Notes: generated by a model not told the origin, from the sequence alone. Numbered from the stretch's first letter, positions 46,613 through 55,250 are shown. The stretch: DNA of 59,020 nucleotides from Cyanobacterium stanieri LEGE 03274 (GCF_015207825.1 NZ_JADEWC010000021.1:1-59020), one strand, 5' to 3'. Program-made: numbers and translations.

Positions 46613-48268
46613 ATGGTGGTTATGATTCAACGGCAGGAATGTTCTTCTTCATCTTTTCATTTATCTTGTGTTCCTTTGGCGGTGGGACATGGTACGGAAG
46701 GGGTAGCGATTATGTTGAATGTGGGAGAATACCGCATTTTACTTGATTGCGGTTTGGAAGATATAAAACCTCTTGTGGTTGAACAGTCTTTACCGCCCCA
46801 TTGGGTTTTTTGTACCCATGCACACCATGATCATGCTCGGGGTTTATGGTCTTTACATGAAGTATATCCCCATCTTCCTATTTATTCTAGCGAGGTAACT
46901 AAAAAACTGTTACCCCTTAATTGGTTGAAGGATGATGGTTCTATGGTTGAGCCTTTTTGTGATGCAATTCCTTGGCGATCGCCCTTATCATTGGAGGATA
47001 ATTTAACGGTAGAATTATATCCCGCTGGTCATCTACCAGGGGCAGCCGCGGTGTTGTTTCGTTACACCCATGGGAATCGAGAATATAAAATTTTTTATAC
47101 GGGGGATTTTTGCCTTTCTAATCTTCAATTAGCCGAAGGTTTATCCCTTGATAATATGCGCGGTTTAGCCCCAGATGTTTTAATTACTGAGGGTACTTAC
47201 GGCACTGCCCGTCATCCCCATCGTCGTCAACAAGAAAAACATTTGATGACTAAAATTCGAGAGGCGATCGCCTCTAATATCAATGTCATTTTACCTGTAC
47301 CTACCTTTGGTTTAGGACAAGAATTATTAAAACTTTTACGCTCCCACCATCAATTTACAGGGGCTAATATTGATATATGGGTAGATGGTAACGTGGCGAT
47401 CGCCTGTGATCTATACTTAGAATTAATTGACTACTTCCCCGCCAATGTCCAAAATTTTGCTAAACATCAACCTCTTTTTTGGGATGAGAAAGTAAAACCA
47501 AGAATGAGAAGACTAACCCCTGAAAATAATCGTCAAAAATTAGGAGAAAAAACATCTATTATCTTAACTGACGACTTATCAAAAATAAAAGAATATTGTC
47601 AAAACAAAGACTATAAATGGTTAATACTAATTCCAGAACACTCAAAAATAAACAAAAGCAACACCTTTAATAAATTAATAAATAAACTAAATCCTGAACA
47701 AATAATAGTAGAAAACTATCTTTTAGCCGAACATAGCGACGGTAGAAACACCACCCAACTAATTCATAATCTTCGACCCCAACATATTATCTTTGTCCAC
47801 GGTGCGCCCAACTATTTAGCCGACTTAACAGCCCTCGAAGAATTACAAAACCGCTACCAACTACACTGCCCCGAAGTCAACATCAAAGTTGACTTGCCCA
47901 TTGGGGAACAATTTATCCAACCCAAAATCACCCCCCAACAAAACTACGAAGGAGAATTAAACGAAACAGGAGCTTATATTACCATCACCCTACCAGAACA
48001 ACTAAACAAAGATCCCCGTTGGCAAGACTTTGCCGATACAGGTTTAATCGAAGCCCGTTGGCAAGGAGAAGAATTAGTTTTAAGAGGTTTATCTCAACGG
48101 GAATTGTTACAGCAAAATAGTTCCATTCGTCGTCAACTCAAAGCCGAATCATGTCATAACTGTATTCATTACGATGAAGATTCTTGTCATAACGAGAATT
48201 CCCCCCTCAATGGTTTTGAAGTTCCCGAAGATGGTTTTTGCCCAGCCTTTGAAGATTCTTACAATTAA
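46613..48268 (+). CDS. Metallo-beta-lactamase-fold RNase/hydrolase with C-terminal cysteine motif
   Basis: A 551-residue protein of the MBL superfamily. The metal motif is THAHHDHARG (68-77). Further sites are YPAGHLPGAA, YTGDF and FVHGAPNYLADL, in the order of beta-CASP nucleases such as RNase J and CPSF-like enzymes. The C-terminus has CHNCIHYDEDSCHNENSP and DGFCPAFE, a likely zinc-binding cluster of cysteines. The substrate could be RNA or DNA and is not fixed by sequence. The start is the ATG at 46613 or the ATG at 46622 (MIQRQECSSS). It lies 3 bp after the 40-residue gene. Its stop overlaps the convergent kinase stop by 4 bp. Confidence 0.82.
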   Translation: MVVMIQRQECSSSSFHLSCVPLAVGHGTEGVAIMLNVGEYRILLDCGLEDIKPLVVEQSLPPHWVFCTHAHHDHARGLWSLHEVYPHLPIYSSEVTKKLLPLNWLKDDGSMVEPFCDAIPWRSPLSLEDNLTVELYPAGHLPGAAAVLFRYTHGNREYKIFYTGDFCLSNLQLAEGLSLDNMRGLAPDVLITEGTYGTARHPHRRQQEKHLMTKIREAIASNINVILPVPTFGLGQELLKLLRSHHQFTGANIDIWVDGNVAIACDLYLELIDYFPANVQNFAKHQPLFWDEKVKPRMRRLTPENNRQKLGEKTSIILTDDLSKIKEYCQNKDYKWLILIPEHSKINKSNTFNKLINKLNPEQIIVENYLLAEHSDGRNTTQLIHNLRPQHIIFVHGAPNYLADLTALEELQNRYQLHCPEVNIKVDLPIGEQFIQPKITPQQNYEGELNETGAYITITLPEQLNKDPRWQDFADTGLIEARWQGEELVLRGLSQRELLQQNSSIRRQLKAESCHNCIHYDEDSCHNENSPLNGFEVPEDGFCPAFEDSYN

Positions 48269-48933
48269 TTAATTTGGTTAAAAGTTTTTCTGAAAGAATT
48301 TAAGCAACGGTAACATTTACGAACAATATCCAACACAGAGTATGAGAAACGCAATCGAAGGGGAGCGATAATAGGGCGATAAATTATGTAATAAGCTCTT
48401 TTGAGATCGTTCCATTTTGAGCAAACTTCCTGCTCCAAAAAATCAGAAATGTCTATGACAAATCCTCTACCATTGAACATCATTATATTACGACCATGGA
48501 CATCATTAGGATGAAGTCCACGACTTTGAGCATAAATAAGAGCTTGATCAATATCTTCTATGACTTGCTGAGGAATATATAAACCCAAATTTATGCAATC
48601 ATAGAGGGTTGTCCCGTAGAGCCGTTTTAAAACTAAAAAATTATCGTTGGCGTATAGGCACTCAGAAAAAGCGGGATGAGAACCTAAACGACGATATACC
48701 TCTACTTCTTCTTTGTAGCCCGATCGCCCCGGGGCATAAACTTTAACGGCTAAATCGGAATAATGGGGATGATAAACCACGGCGGCATAATTTCCTGAAC
48801 CAAGGGTTTCCCAAGGTTTTGGCAGATAATTAACTTGCACTGGATTAAAGGGGGAGATACTTTCAATTTGTATATTAGGCAATAATTGTTGATAAATACT
48901 TTCCATCAGTTGTTGAGGAAGAATTTGATCCAT
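48265..48933 (-). CDS. Small protein kinase-like (RIO/ABC1-like) protein
   Basis: A 222-residue kinase-fold protein. The glycine loop is LGSGNYA (44-50), the ATP lysine is K64 in AVKVY, and helix C Glu is E76. The catalytic loop is HPNDVHGRN (141-149) with Asp144 in the HxD position and Asn149. The metal motif DISD (161-164) replaces DFG. The C-lobe is short, under 60 residues after the metal loop, and ends in basic helices with cysteines. Activity as a kinase is possible, since the key Lys, Asp, Asn and second Asp are present. The target is unknown. It converges with the MBL gene by a 4-bp overlap. Confidence 0.78.
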   Translation of the reverse strand: MDQILPQQLMESIYQQLLPNIQIESISPFNPVQVNYLPKPWETLGSGNYAAVVYHPHYSDLAVKVYAPGRSGYKEEVEVYRRLGSHPAFSECLYANDNFLVLKRLYGTTLYDCINLGLYIPQQVIEDIDQALIYAQSRGLHPNDVHGRNIMMFNGRGFVIDISDFLEQEVCSKWNDLKRAYYIIYRPIIAPLRLRFSYSVLDIVRKCYRCLNSFRKTFNQIN

Positions 48934-49036
48934 AAGCTGAATTTATTAACGTTGTACCAAATCCGATTTGTAAGGTTTACTATTATCCACCGTGTAACCA
49001 TTGATAATAAACCATTATTATCTTTTATCTGTTCCC

Positions 49037-49104
49037 CATGGTTGATGAGCGAAGGTTGATCATGGTTATGGAGGGAAGTCGAGATGCCCTGTTCCCCACC
49101 CTAA
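49037..49104. repeat. Fragment related to the MITE-like family
   Basis: GTTCCCCATGGTTGATGAGCG and GTCGAGATGCCCTGTTCCCC match, in reverse complement, the core of copies A and B. The terminal repeats are missing. It fills part of the 262-bp gap upstream of the kinase gene. Confidence 0.55.
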
Positions 49105-49195
49105 TTAGTATATTATTGAAACAGGATTTAGTATGATTTGTGCCTTTAATCTTTTGTAAGCAATTAATCAACGACCATAACCCTTTTAGCAAAAA

Positions 49196-49603
49196 TTACT
49201 CCTTTTCTGCCTTACGATGTTCTAACCAGTGCCAGAGAAAATGTTTCTCCCCTTTTTGCCTAATCTTTTTTACTTCTTGGGCAAAATAATATTTTTCTTT
49301 ATCCGATAAACCGCCCTTAATAATATAAGAACTGTGCCAAAATAGTACCGAGGTAAGAAAACCAATACAAAAAGTAATTGCCAAAGTTGCAAAAGGGTTA
49401 AATTCCATGCCCGATCGCACCGCCGACCATGTACAATATTCTTGGCAAAGGGAAACTGTTTCCCTAAACTGCCATAAACCCCAAGGCATGAGGGTTAACC
49501 ATGATATTAATACCAATAACCATCGTCCATACACTCGGCTAAGGTGTAGCCTTTCAATGTCAGTATCTGCAACTATGGATTCTTCTTTATTTTCTTGATT
49601 CAT
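49196..49603 (-). CDS. Two-helix membrane protein of unknown function
   Basis: No family recognised. The 135 residues hold two membrane helices (about 27-47, WLLVLISWLTLMPWGLWQF; about 72-92, ATLAITFCIGFLTSVLFW) separated by a loop with two cysteines (SLCQEYCTW). An acidic N-terminus and a Lys/Glu-rich C-terminal helix (DKEKYYFAQEVKKIRQKGEKHFLWHWLEHRK) complete it. It is divergent from the Crp/Fnr gene with about 76 bp between starts, so that regulator might act on this promoter. Confidence 0.65.
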   Translation of the reverse strand: MNQENKEESIVADTDIERLHLSRVYGRWLLVLISWLTLMPWGLWQFRETVSLCQEYCTWSAVRSGMEFNPFATLAITFCIGFLTSVLFWHSSYIIKGGLSDKEKYYFAQEVKKIRQKGEKHFLWHWLEHRKAEKE

Positions 49604-49679
49604 TGTCTTTTGGTTAACAAAATAGGACTAAAAACTTAAACTATCCATTACCTTCCATTAACTTTGATACCCTAGGATA

Positions 49680-50330
49680 GTGGGTAATTCGATGTATCCT
49701 AGCAAACATTGCCTATTACAATTTATGTTAATTACTCCTCCTTCTAAACTTCATTTAAGCACTAAAATTCAGTGTAGCGAAAGAAGATTACATTTTTATG
49801 GCAAGGGTGAAGAAATTCCCCTTTTAACTCAGGGTGTGTGGAATATTAGTAGTGGTTTTGTGCAATTGGTGGCCATGAATAATCAGGGGGATGAAACTTG
49901 GTTAGGATGGGCATCCCAAGGAAATTTTTTTGGTTTGTGGTTAACTTCCTTAGATTCTTTTAAGGCAAAGGCTTTGTCTGATGTTTATTTACAATGGTAC
50001 AGTTTAGAGGAGGTGGGTAAATCTTCATCCATTGCCCAAAATATGTTGGCTCAAACCGTCATCAGAGTTCAACAAACAGAACGGTTATTGGCGATCGCAG
50101 GATTAAAAAGAGTTGAAGAAAAACTCATTGCCCTATTACATCTATTAGCAGAATCCATCGGCGAGAAGATGAGTAACGATTATTCACGTATTACAGTACG
50201 ATTTACCCATCAAAATTTAGCCAGTGCGATCGGTACTACAAGAGTCACAGTCACTCGTCTTTTAGGAGAATTACAAAAAGATGGTTTAATTTGCATCGAT
50301 AAAAACCGTCATATTATTATTAAAACATAA
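49680..50330 (+). CDS. Crp/Fnr-family transcription regulator
   Basis: A 216-residue regulator with a reduced cyclic-nucleotide-type sensor domain (about 25-120) and a C-terminal winged helix with FTHQNLASAIGTTRVTVTRLLGELQKDGLI. That helix is nearly the same as in NtcA, so it may read a related GTA-N8-TAC site. The sensor lacks the NtcA 2-oxoglutarate-binding signature as far as I can tell, so it is not called NtcA. The start could be GTG at 49680 or ATG at 49692. It converges with the NtcB-type gene, with 14 bp between stops, placing two nitrogen-type regulators side by side. Confidence 0.82.
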   Translation: MGNSMYPSKHCLLQFMLITPPSKLHLSTKIQCSERRLHFYGKGEEIPLLTQGVWNISSGFVQLVAMNNQGDETWLGWASQGNFFGLWLTSLDSFKAKALSDVYLQWYSLEEVGKSSSIAQNMLAQTVIRVQQTERLLAIAGLKRVEEKLIALLHLLAESIGEKMSNDYSRITVRFTHQNLASAIGTTRVTVTRLLGELQKDGLICIDKNRHIIIKT

Positions 50331-50344
50331 ATAGCGATGGAATA

Positions 50345-51253
50345 TTAAGTTGGGGATTGGGTTTGATGGTAAACAAGATTGAAAAAGTTTTTTACCGTGG
50401 GAATCTCTAACCTATCCCTAGTAGTCACTAAAACAACGTCTCTAGTGAGGGGTAAACCCGAGTTTAGGGCAATGGAAACCACCCTAAGGGTAGGATCTAA
50501 GGTGGCTTCTTGGAGCGCAGATTGGGGCAACAGAGCGATTAAATTACCCTGACGAATTACCCCCCGAAAAGCATCAAGGGTATTTAATTCCATGGCTACC
50601 GTCAAATCAAAACCATGACTGGCGAATAAATCTTGAACAATGCGCTGCATTCCATAACCGTCTTTAAAAATTACTTGGGGAAAACCCACTAAATCTTTAA
50701 TGGTCAAAGTTTGATAAGATGCTAAGGGATGATCCTTTGCCACTAAAACTTGGATTACTTCTTCATACAAAGGCTTGACAAACATTTCTCCGGTGGCCGT
50801 CAAGTATTTATTGTTCATTACAATGGCAAGATCCACAAGTCCATCTCGTAAAACTTTTAAGGCGCGATCGCTCCCTAGGGCTGTCACCCTCAATTGTACT
50901 TGGGGAAAACTACGGCAAAATTGTTGCAAGATAGGGGGTAAAAAATAGGCACACACCGAATGAATGGCCGCTACGCATAATTCTGGTTGCTCACCCTGCA
51001 AAAGTTCTTTCATTTTTTCCTCAACCTTTTCCCACTCCTGACAGATGCGCCTAGCGTGGGGTAATAGTCGTTCTCCCCCTACGGTTAACTTAGCTTGGGC
51101 GTGGCGATGAAATAAAGAAGTGCCTAGATGAGCTTCTAAGGCTTGAACCTGACGGCTTACCGTGGATTGAGTAACACCACACTTCTTGGCAGCTTGTCCG
51201 AAACTTCCCGTATCATTAACCGCTAAAAACGCCTTAATTTGCTCAATTCTCAT
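50345..51253 (-). CDS. ntcB: LysR-type regulator, NtcB-like
   Basis: A 302-residue LysR activator. The N-terminal helix-turn-helix (MRIEQIKAFLAVNDTGSFGQAAKKCGVTQSTVSRQVQALE) and LFHRHAQAKLTVGGERLLPHARRICQEWE closely follow NtcB, the cyanobacterial activator of nitrate assimilation genes. The effector domain follows from about 90 (LCVAAIHSVCAYFLPPIL). NtcB genes are known to be controlled by NtcA, and a perfect NtcA box sits 72 bp upstream of this start. CmpR, NdhR and RbcR are alternatives, but the N-terminus is less like them. No nir, nar or cyanase genes lie in the window. Confidence 0.82.
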   Translation of the reverse strand: MRIEQIKAFLAVNDTGSFGQAAKKCGVTQSTVSRQVQALEAHLGTSLFHRHAQAKLTVGGERLLPHARRICQEWEKVEEKMKELLQGEQPELCVAAIHSVCAYFLPPILQQFCRSFPQVQLRVTALGSDRALKVLRDGLVDLAIVMNNKYLTATGEMFVKPLYEEVIQVLVAKDHPLASYQTLTIKDLVGFPQVIFKDGYGMQRIVQDLFASHGFDLTVAMELNTLDAFRGVIRQGNLIALLPQSALQEATLDPTLRVVSIALNSGLPLTRDVVLVTTRDRLEIPTVKNFFNLVYHQTQSPT

Positions 51254-51295
51254 TAATTTATCAATCCTCTGCCTCTGGTGTTACATCCAATTAAT

Positions 51296-51338
51296 ACCCT
51301 ACGACCTGATAACCTTTTCAATCTGTAACAATCCATAC
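51296..51338 (-). promoter_or_regulatory. NtcA-activated promoter of the ntcB-like gene
   Basis: On the minus strand the site reads GTATGGATTGTTAC at 51338-51325 (GTA-N8-TAC, perfect consensus). A -10 box TAGGGT (TAN3T form) starts 23 bases downstream. Spacing of about 22-23 bases between NtcA box and -10 is the usual class II layout. The box is 72 bp from the ATG. Confidence 0.78.
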
Positions 51339-51362
51339 TATATTGAGGAGTTATTGACTACT

Positions 51363-51398
51363 CCCACCGTTAAGCTCCTTAAGTCGCTGTAACGGGGG
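51363..51398 (-). ncRNA. Right-end hairpin, probable 3' part of the TnpB guide RNA scaffold
   Basis: On the minus strand, CCGTTA and TAACGG enclose GACTTAAGGAGC, with flanking C and G runs extending the stem. In TnpB elements the guide RNA is made from the 3' end of tnpB and the right end, and the guide begins just past the element. RNA production here is inferred from the family. Confidence 0.55.
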
Positions 51399-52569
51399 AT
51401 TCTTCCTTCGCAGAAAGATGCCTTACAAAAGCAGTGCCTTTGCTCGGTCTTACTCGTTCTCCAGAAGCTGATGCGATATGCCCTACCGCAAAAATTCGTA
51501 AACCTTCATCTCTGATATTTTTCGCCGCATTTATATCCCTGTCATGTATCGTTCCACATTTAGGACATTGCCAACTACGAATATCTAAAGTTAAGCTATC
51601 GACTTGATGTAAGCAGTGATTGCACGTCTTAGAACTAGGGTAGAACCTATCTACTTCTATGTAATATTTCCCCCCCCATTCTGCTTTATATTTAAGCATT
51701 GTGCAGAATTGCCCCCAACCGCAGTCACTAATTGACTTAGCTAACTTGTGGTTTTTGACTAAGTTCTTCACTGCTATATTCTCAACACATACGACTTGGT
51801 TTTCGTCCACTAATTTACGACTTAGCTTGTGTAAAAAATCTTCTCTACATCTCGTTATCTTTTCATGTACTTTAGCCACCGCTTTTCTTGCTTTATTACA
51901 GTTATTTGAGCCTTTCTGCTTCTTCGCTAAACGTTTCTGTTTTTTAGCTAATTTATGCTCATACTTACGGTAATGATTAGGATTACCAAATTTGCTACCA
52001 TCACTGGTAATGGCAAAATCTTTTACTCCCAAATCAATACCCACTGCTTTACCTTCTGAGTTTTGCTCTGGTAAGTCTTGCTCATCATCATAGAGACAAG
52101 AAGCAAAATACTTGCCCGATGAAGTCATGGATACCGTAACCGATTTCAGCTTACCCTCTGGCAAACGAGATACCTTACAGTAAACTTTTTTTAATTTAGG
52201 TAAAGTCAAGTAATCACCGTCAAGTTTAATTCCTTGTGGGAATCGTACGGATTGCTTATTTCCTTTCTTTTTGAATTTAGGAAATTTAGCCCGTTTCTCA
52301 AAGAAGTTTAGAAAAGCACTACTTAAGTCTAAAGCTACCTGTTGTAAAGCCTGAGATGGAACTTCAGTTAACCATTCCTTCTCTTTCTTTAATTGTGGTA
52401 GTTTATTTATGATTTGATTACGGCTTAAACCTTTACCCGTTGTTTTGTAAGTCTCATTAGTTAAATTAAGTGCAAAGTTATAGAACCAACGACAGCAACC
52501 AAAAGTCTTAACGAGTAAGACTTTTTGCTCATCAGTAGGATAGATTCTATATTTGTAGGCTTTTAGCAT
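51379..52569 (-). CDS. tnpB: RNA-guided nuclease TnpB (OrfB)
   Basis: TnpB is a transposon-encoded RNA-guided DNA nuclease related to Cas12. This 396-residue copy looks intact. The N-terminal helix-turn-helix begins MLKAYKYRIYPTDEQ. The RuvC residues are D179 (GIDLGVKDF), E263 (VCVENIAVKNL) and D343/D345 (HDRDINAAKNI). The zinc finger has C316, C319, C335 and C338 (CNHC, CPKC). The tail SASGERVRPSKGTAFVRHLSA extends into the element's right end. The start at 52569 is clear. There is no frameshift or missing key residue, so it could be active. Confidence 0.94.
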   Translation of the reverse strand: MLKAYKYRIYPTDEQKVLLVKTFGCCRWFYNFALNLTNETYKTTGKGLSRNQIINKLPQLKKEKEWLTEVPSQALQQVALDLSSAFLNFFEKRAKFPKFKKKGNKQSVRFPQGIKLDGDYLTLPKLKKVYCKVSRLPEGKLKSVTVSMTSSGKYFASCLYDDEQDLPEQNSEGKAVGIDLGVKDFAITSDGSKFGNPNHYRKYEHKLAKKQKRLAKKQKGSNNCNKARKAVAKVHEKITRCREDFLHKLSRKLVDENQVVCVENIAVKNLVKNHKLAKSISDCGWGQFCTMLKYKAEWGGKYYIEVDRFYPSSKTCNHCLHQVDSLTLDIRSWQCPKCGTIHDRDINAAKNIRDEGLRIFAVGHIASASGERVRPSKGTAFVRHLSAKEESPVTAT

Positions 52570-52668
52570 TAAACTATTTAATTTAACTTACTTGACTATG
52601 TTAACATATATCTATGGGAATGGTAAGGAATTGCTATCGCAATGTTTTATTTGTGGGTTCGCTTACAT

Positions 52669-52718
52669 CTCCCGTTTATTTCTGTGGGTATTTTTTTTGT
52701 TGAGAAATTAAACGGGAG
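52669..52718. repeat. Left-end stem-loop of the TnpB element
   Basis: Arms CTCCCGTTTATTTCT and AGAAATTAAACGGGAG pair over about 15 bp with a single-base bulge and a 19-base T/G-rich loop. Subterminal palindromes are recognised by TnpA in this family. Confidence 0.7.
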
Positions 52719-52740
52719 TCTTTCGCTCACATTTCAAGAT

Positions 52741-52926
52741 AAAACCTAATTACTATTTCGGTCTTAGCTATGTATTGAAATCTTAGTGATTTTACTATAG
52801 CATTACCTAGGAGTATTTTTTACCAGTTATTTTGATGGTTTATCGTTGTTTACGACCAATTTATTTTTGATCATAAAAAACTTCATTATCCATAAAATTT
52901 AATATCTAATTTTTAGAATTTATATC
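52741..52926. other. Intergenic DNA between the TnpB element and the FAH gene
   Basis: About 185 bp of AT-rich DNA, presumably the original flank of the insertion and the promoter of the following gene. No recognisable element. Confidence 0.5.
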
Positions 52927-53706
52927 ATGGCACAGCGTTATGTAAGGGTTAAAACCAAAAAAGGACAAACATATTACGGCAAACTACAACTTGACCGTAG
53001 TGTTCAGGTTTTGGATGCTCCACCATGGCTAGATGGCACTGAAACAGACTTAGTTTTAGAGGTGGATGACTATCTCTTATTAGCCCCTTGCGCCCCTTCC
53101 AAAATCATCGCTGTGGGCAAAAATTACGCCTCCCATGCGGCGGAAATGGGTTCTGAAGTACCCAAAGAGCCTCTTATCTTTCTCAAGCCTCCTTCTTCTA
53201 TTATTGCCCATGAACAAGTTATCTATTATCCTAAACAGTCTCAGAGGGTAGATTTCGAGGGGGAATTGGCGGTTATCATAGGCGATCGCACCAAAAATTG
53301 CACCATAGAAGAAGCAAAAAGCAAAATATGGGGTTACACCATTGCTAATGACGTTACGGCTCGAGATTTACAGAAAAAAGACGGACAATGGACAAGGGCG
53401 AAAGGATTTGACACTTTTTGCCCCCTGGGCCCATGGATTGTTCGGGAATTGACCTCAGGGGCAAGGTTAGAAACCATTATTAATGACGAAGACACTCCCA
53501 AACAGTCTGCCCTTCTCGAAGATATGGTCTTTTCTGCCCCCGAAATAGTTGCCCATATCTCTCAGATTATGACTCTCTTACCAGGGGATGTTATTTTAAC
53601 AGGCACTCCCGAAGGTATTGCCCCCATGCAAATCGGCGACACCGTCAGTGTGGAAATTGAAAGTATTGGGGTTTTAACCAACACCATTGAAGCGATGCCA
53701 GATTAA
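52927..53706 (+). CDS. Fumarylacetoacetate hydrolase (FAH) family protein
   Basis: A 259-residue metal-dependent hydrolase/decarboxylase-type enzyme. The FAH fold shows GKNYASHAAEMGSEVPKEPLIFLKPPSS, the metal-binding VDFEGELAVIIGDR, GYTIANDVTARDLQ, and TGTPEGIAPMQIGD. Members cut C-C bonds in acylpyruvates or decarboxylate oxaloacetate-like acids. The substrate cannot be chosen here. About 70 N-terminal residues precede the core, as in YcgM-like proteins. It is a single gene, starting at the ATG at 52927. Confidence 0.9.
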   Translation: MAQRYVRVKTKKGQTYYGKLQLDRSVQVLDAPPWLDGTETDLVLEVDDYLLLAPCAPSKIIAVGKNYASHAAEMGSEVPKEPLIFLKPPSSIIAHEQVIYYPKQSQRVDFEGELAVIIGDRTKNCTIEEAKSKIWGYTIANDVTARDLQKKDGQWTRAKGFDTFCPLGPWIVRELTSGARLETIINDEDTPKQSALLEDMVFSAPEIVAHISQIMTLLPGDVILTGTPEGIAPMQIGDTVSVEIESIGVLTNTIEAMPD

Positions 53707-53731
53707 TCATGAACCTCAGCTCGGGATTTAT

Positions 53732-53780
53732 CAGTATGGTAGGGACGTACCATTCTACGTCCGTACAGGTTTTAGGTGAT
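53732..53780. repeat. Palindromic dispersed element, inverted copy
   Basis: CAGTATGGTAGGGACGTACC, TACGTCCGTACAGGTTTTAGGTG is the reverse complement of 4880-4929 with a few changes. The palindrome here has two mismatches. A third, weaker copy lies at about 56987-57010. Confidence 0.7.
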
Positions 53781-53823
53781 GGGGCGACAAGGGGTTTAAG
53801 CCCCCTGTGATGATTTTGAAATT

Positions 53824-54891
53824 TTAATTTAAACCAATTTTTGTTAATAATTTATCTAGGTTGAAATGTTCTTCTATTAATTGTTGTACGCACTCAACTT
53901 TGATGGTTTCTTGGAGACGTACTGTGCCGAAGGCTTGATCGACAATTTCTACGGTGGTGAGGGTATCAAAATCCACGGTTAAAATCGGTATTTCTAAGTC
54001 TTCAGCCCTTGCTAAAATTAGTTGTTGAGGGGGGATGTGTCCCGTTAAAATTAGGCAGTTTGTAGAGCTTTCTAGGGCGGCTAATTGTAAATCGGTGCGA
54101 TCGCCCCCTGTCACCACCGCCATATTTTGTCGTTGACGGAAATATTCTAAAGCAGAGTTAACATTCATCGCCCCTACCGTTAAACTTTCTACCATTAAAT
54201 CTAGACGATCAGGACGACACAACACATTAGCTTTTAATTGTGCCACTAATTCCCTGACACTAACACTCTGTAATAATCTATCGGTGGGTAACATCCCTAA
54301 AACATCAACCCCACGACTTTCCAAGAAAGGTTTAATAATATTGGTCATGGTATCTAGTTGATCATGGGGAATACTATTGATTGTAACACCTAAGAGGCGA
54401 TCGCCAAACATTTGTTGCGCACAAAGAATTTGATCAACAATTTGTAGGGCATCATACTTCACCACCAACAACACAGAAGCATCTATCTTTTCGGCAACTT
54501 CAGGGCTAGAAAGATTAAATAAATAACCCTGAGACAAATTCCCCGCCCCCTCTACCAAAAGTAAATCTCCCTCAATGGAGTTACAATAATCAAGAACATC
54601 AATATCACTATCCCCCTGACTACCTAAAGCATCGGTAATGGTTTTTTGGTTTAATAACACCAAGGGAGACTTAATTTGAGCAGAAGATAAATCCAAAGTC
54701 TGGGTAATAAAACTTATATCTTGTTCATCTTGAGTCGTATCCAAATCATTAAAACAAGTGCCAATGGGCTTAGCGTAACCTAACCTGATTCCCCTTTGTC
54801 GTAGTTGATGGGCTATACCCAAAATAGTTGCGGTTTTTCCGGTATAGGGTTGACTAGAAACAACTAATAAATATTTTCTTTTCTGAGACAT
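53824..54891 (-). CDS. BioD-like / DRTGG-domain protein (phosphotransacetylase N-terminal type)
   Basis: This 355-residue protein has a P-loop NTPase domain like dethiobiotin synthetase ([19 protein letters not shown], 12-30). It continues with [18 protein letters not shown] and [14 protein letters not shown], then a DRTGG domain around [20 protein letters not shown]. The same pair of domains forms the N-terminal half of long phosphotransacetylases, but no catalytic acetyltransferase follows, so enzyme activity is doubtful. A regulatory nucleotide-binding role is likely. The ATG at 54891 ([11 protein letters not shown]) is used. An upstream start at 54963 adds 24 hydrophobic residues. It stands alone. 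Confidence 0.85.
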   Translation of the reverse strand: MSQKRKYLLVVSSQPYTGKTATILGIAHQLRQRGIRLGYAKPIGTCFNDLDTTQDEQDISFITQTLDLSSAQIKSPLVLLNQKTITDALGSQGDSDIDVLDYCNSIEGDLLLVEGAGNLSQGYLFNLSSPEVAEKIDASVLLVVKYDALQIVDQILCAQQMFGDRLLGVTINSIPHDQLDTMTNIIKPFLESRGVDVLGMLPTDRLLQSVSVRELVAQLKANVLCRPDRLDLMVESLTVGAMNVNSALEYFRQRQNMAVVTGGDRTDLQLAALESSTNCLILTGHIPPQQLILARAEDLEIPILTVDFDTLTTVEIVDQAFGTVRLQETIKVECVQQLIEEHFNLDKLLTKIGLN

Positions 54892-55250
54892 GATAAATTT
54901 TCCTCTAAATATTATTTTTAGAATTGACAAATATTTAATAAAAATAATTAACAATCCATACAAATCAAGATGTTAAACAATGAGTTTGTTATGCTGAAAT
55001 CTCTATCTTAGACAGGATAAAAACAAAAATCCGTTCATCTTAACTATTTATTAATAAATCGCCATAAACTAGAATATAAAATCAGTTTATAGTGACCTTA
55101 CAACAAACAACGCTAGAAAATAAATAACTTTACCTCCCAATTTATAGCCACTAAATTAATCTCCGTGGGCGTAACCAATCTTTTTTTTAGCCTATGGTTA
55201 TCAATATGTTGCCCTACGGTGAGATTTATCTACCTAATATCATACTTTCC
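54892..55250. other. Intergenic region upstream of the BioD/DRTGG gene
   Basis: An AT-rich gap of about 360 bp. A 64-codon open frame runs from 55165 into the hisB antisense but looks non-coding. No repeat, tRNA or operator was recognised. Confidence 0.5.

Larger units (their letters stand above)
51354..52740 (-). mobile_element. TnpB-only IS200/IS605-type element (IS1341-like)
   Basis: The element carries tnpB but no TnpA transposase gene. The right end is marked by a hairpin at 51363-51398 overlapping the tnpB stop, followed by GAGTAGTCAA. The left end is marked by a long stem-loop at 52669-52718. The boundaries are estimates (about 51354 and about 52740). Mobility would need a TnpA in trans. 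It lies directly upstream of the ntcB-like promoter, in the same orientation. Confidence 0.75.

Noticed and set aside
52669-52718. Long stem-loop considered as a riboswitch for the FAH gene
   Set aside because: It lies about 210 bp upstream, has no recognised aptamer features, and fits the subterminal palindrome of the TnpB element better.
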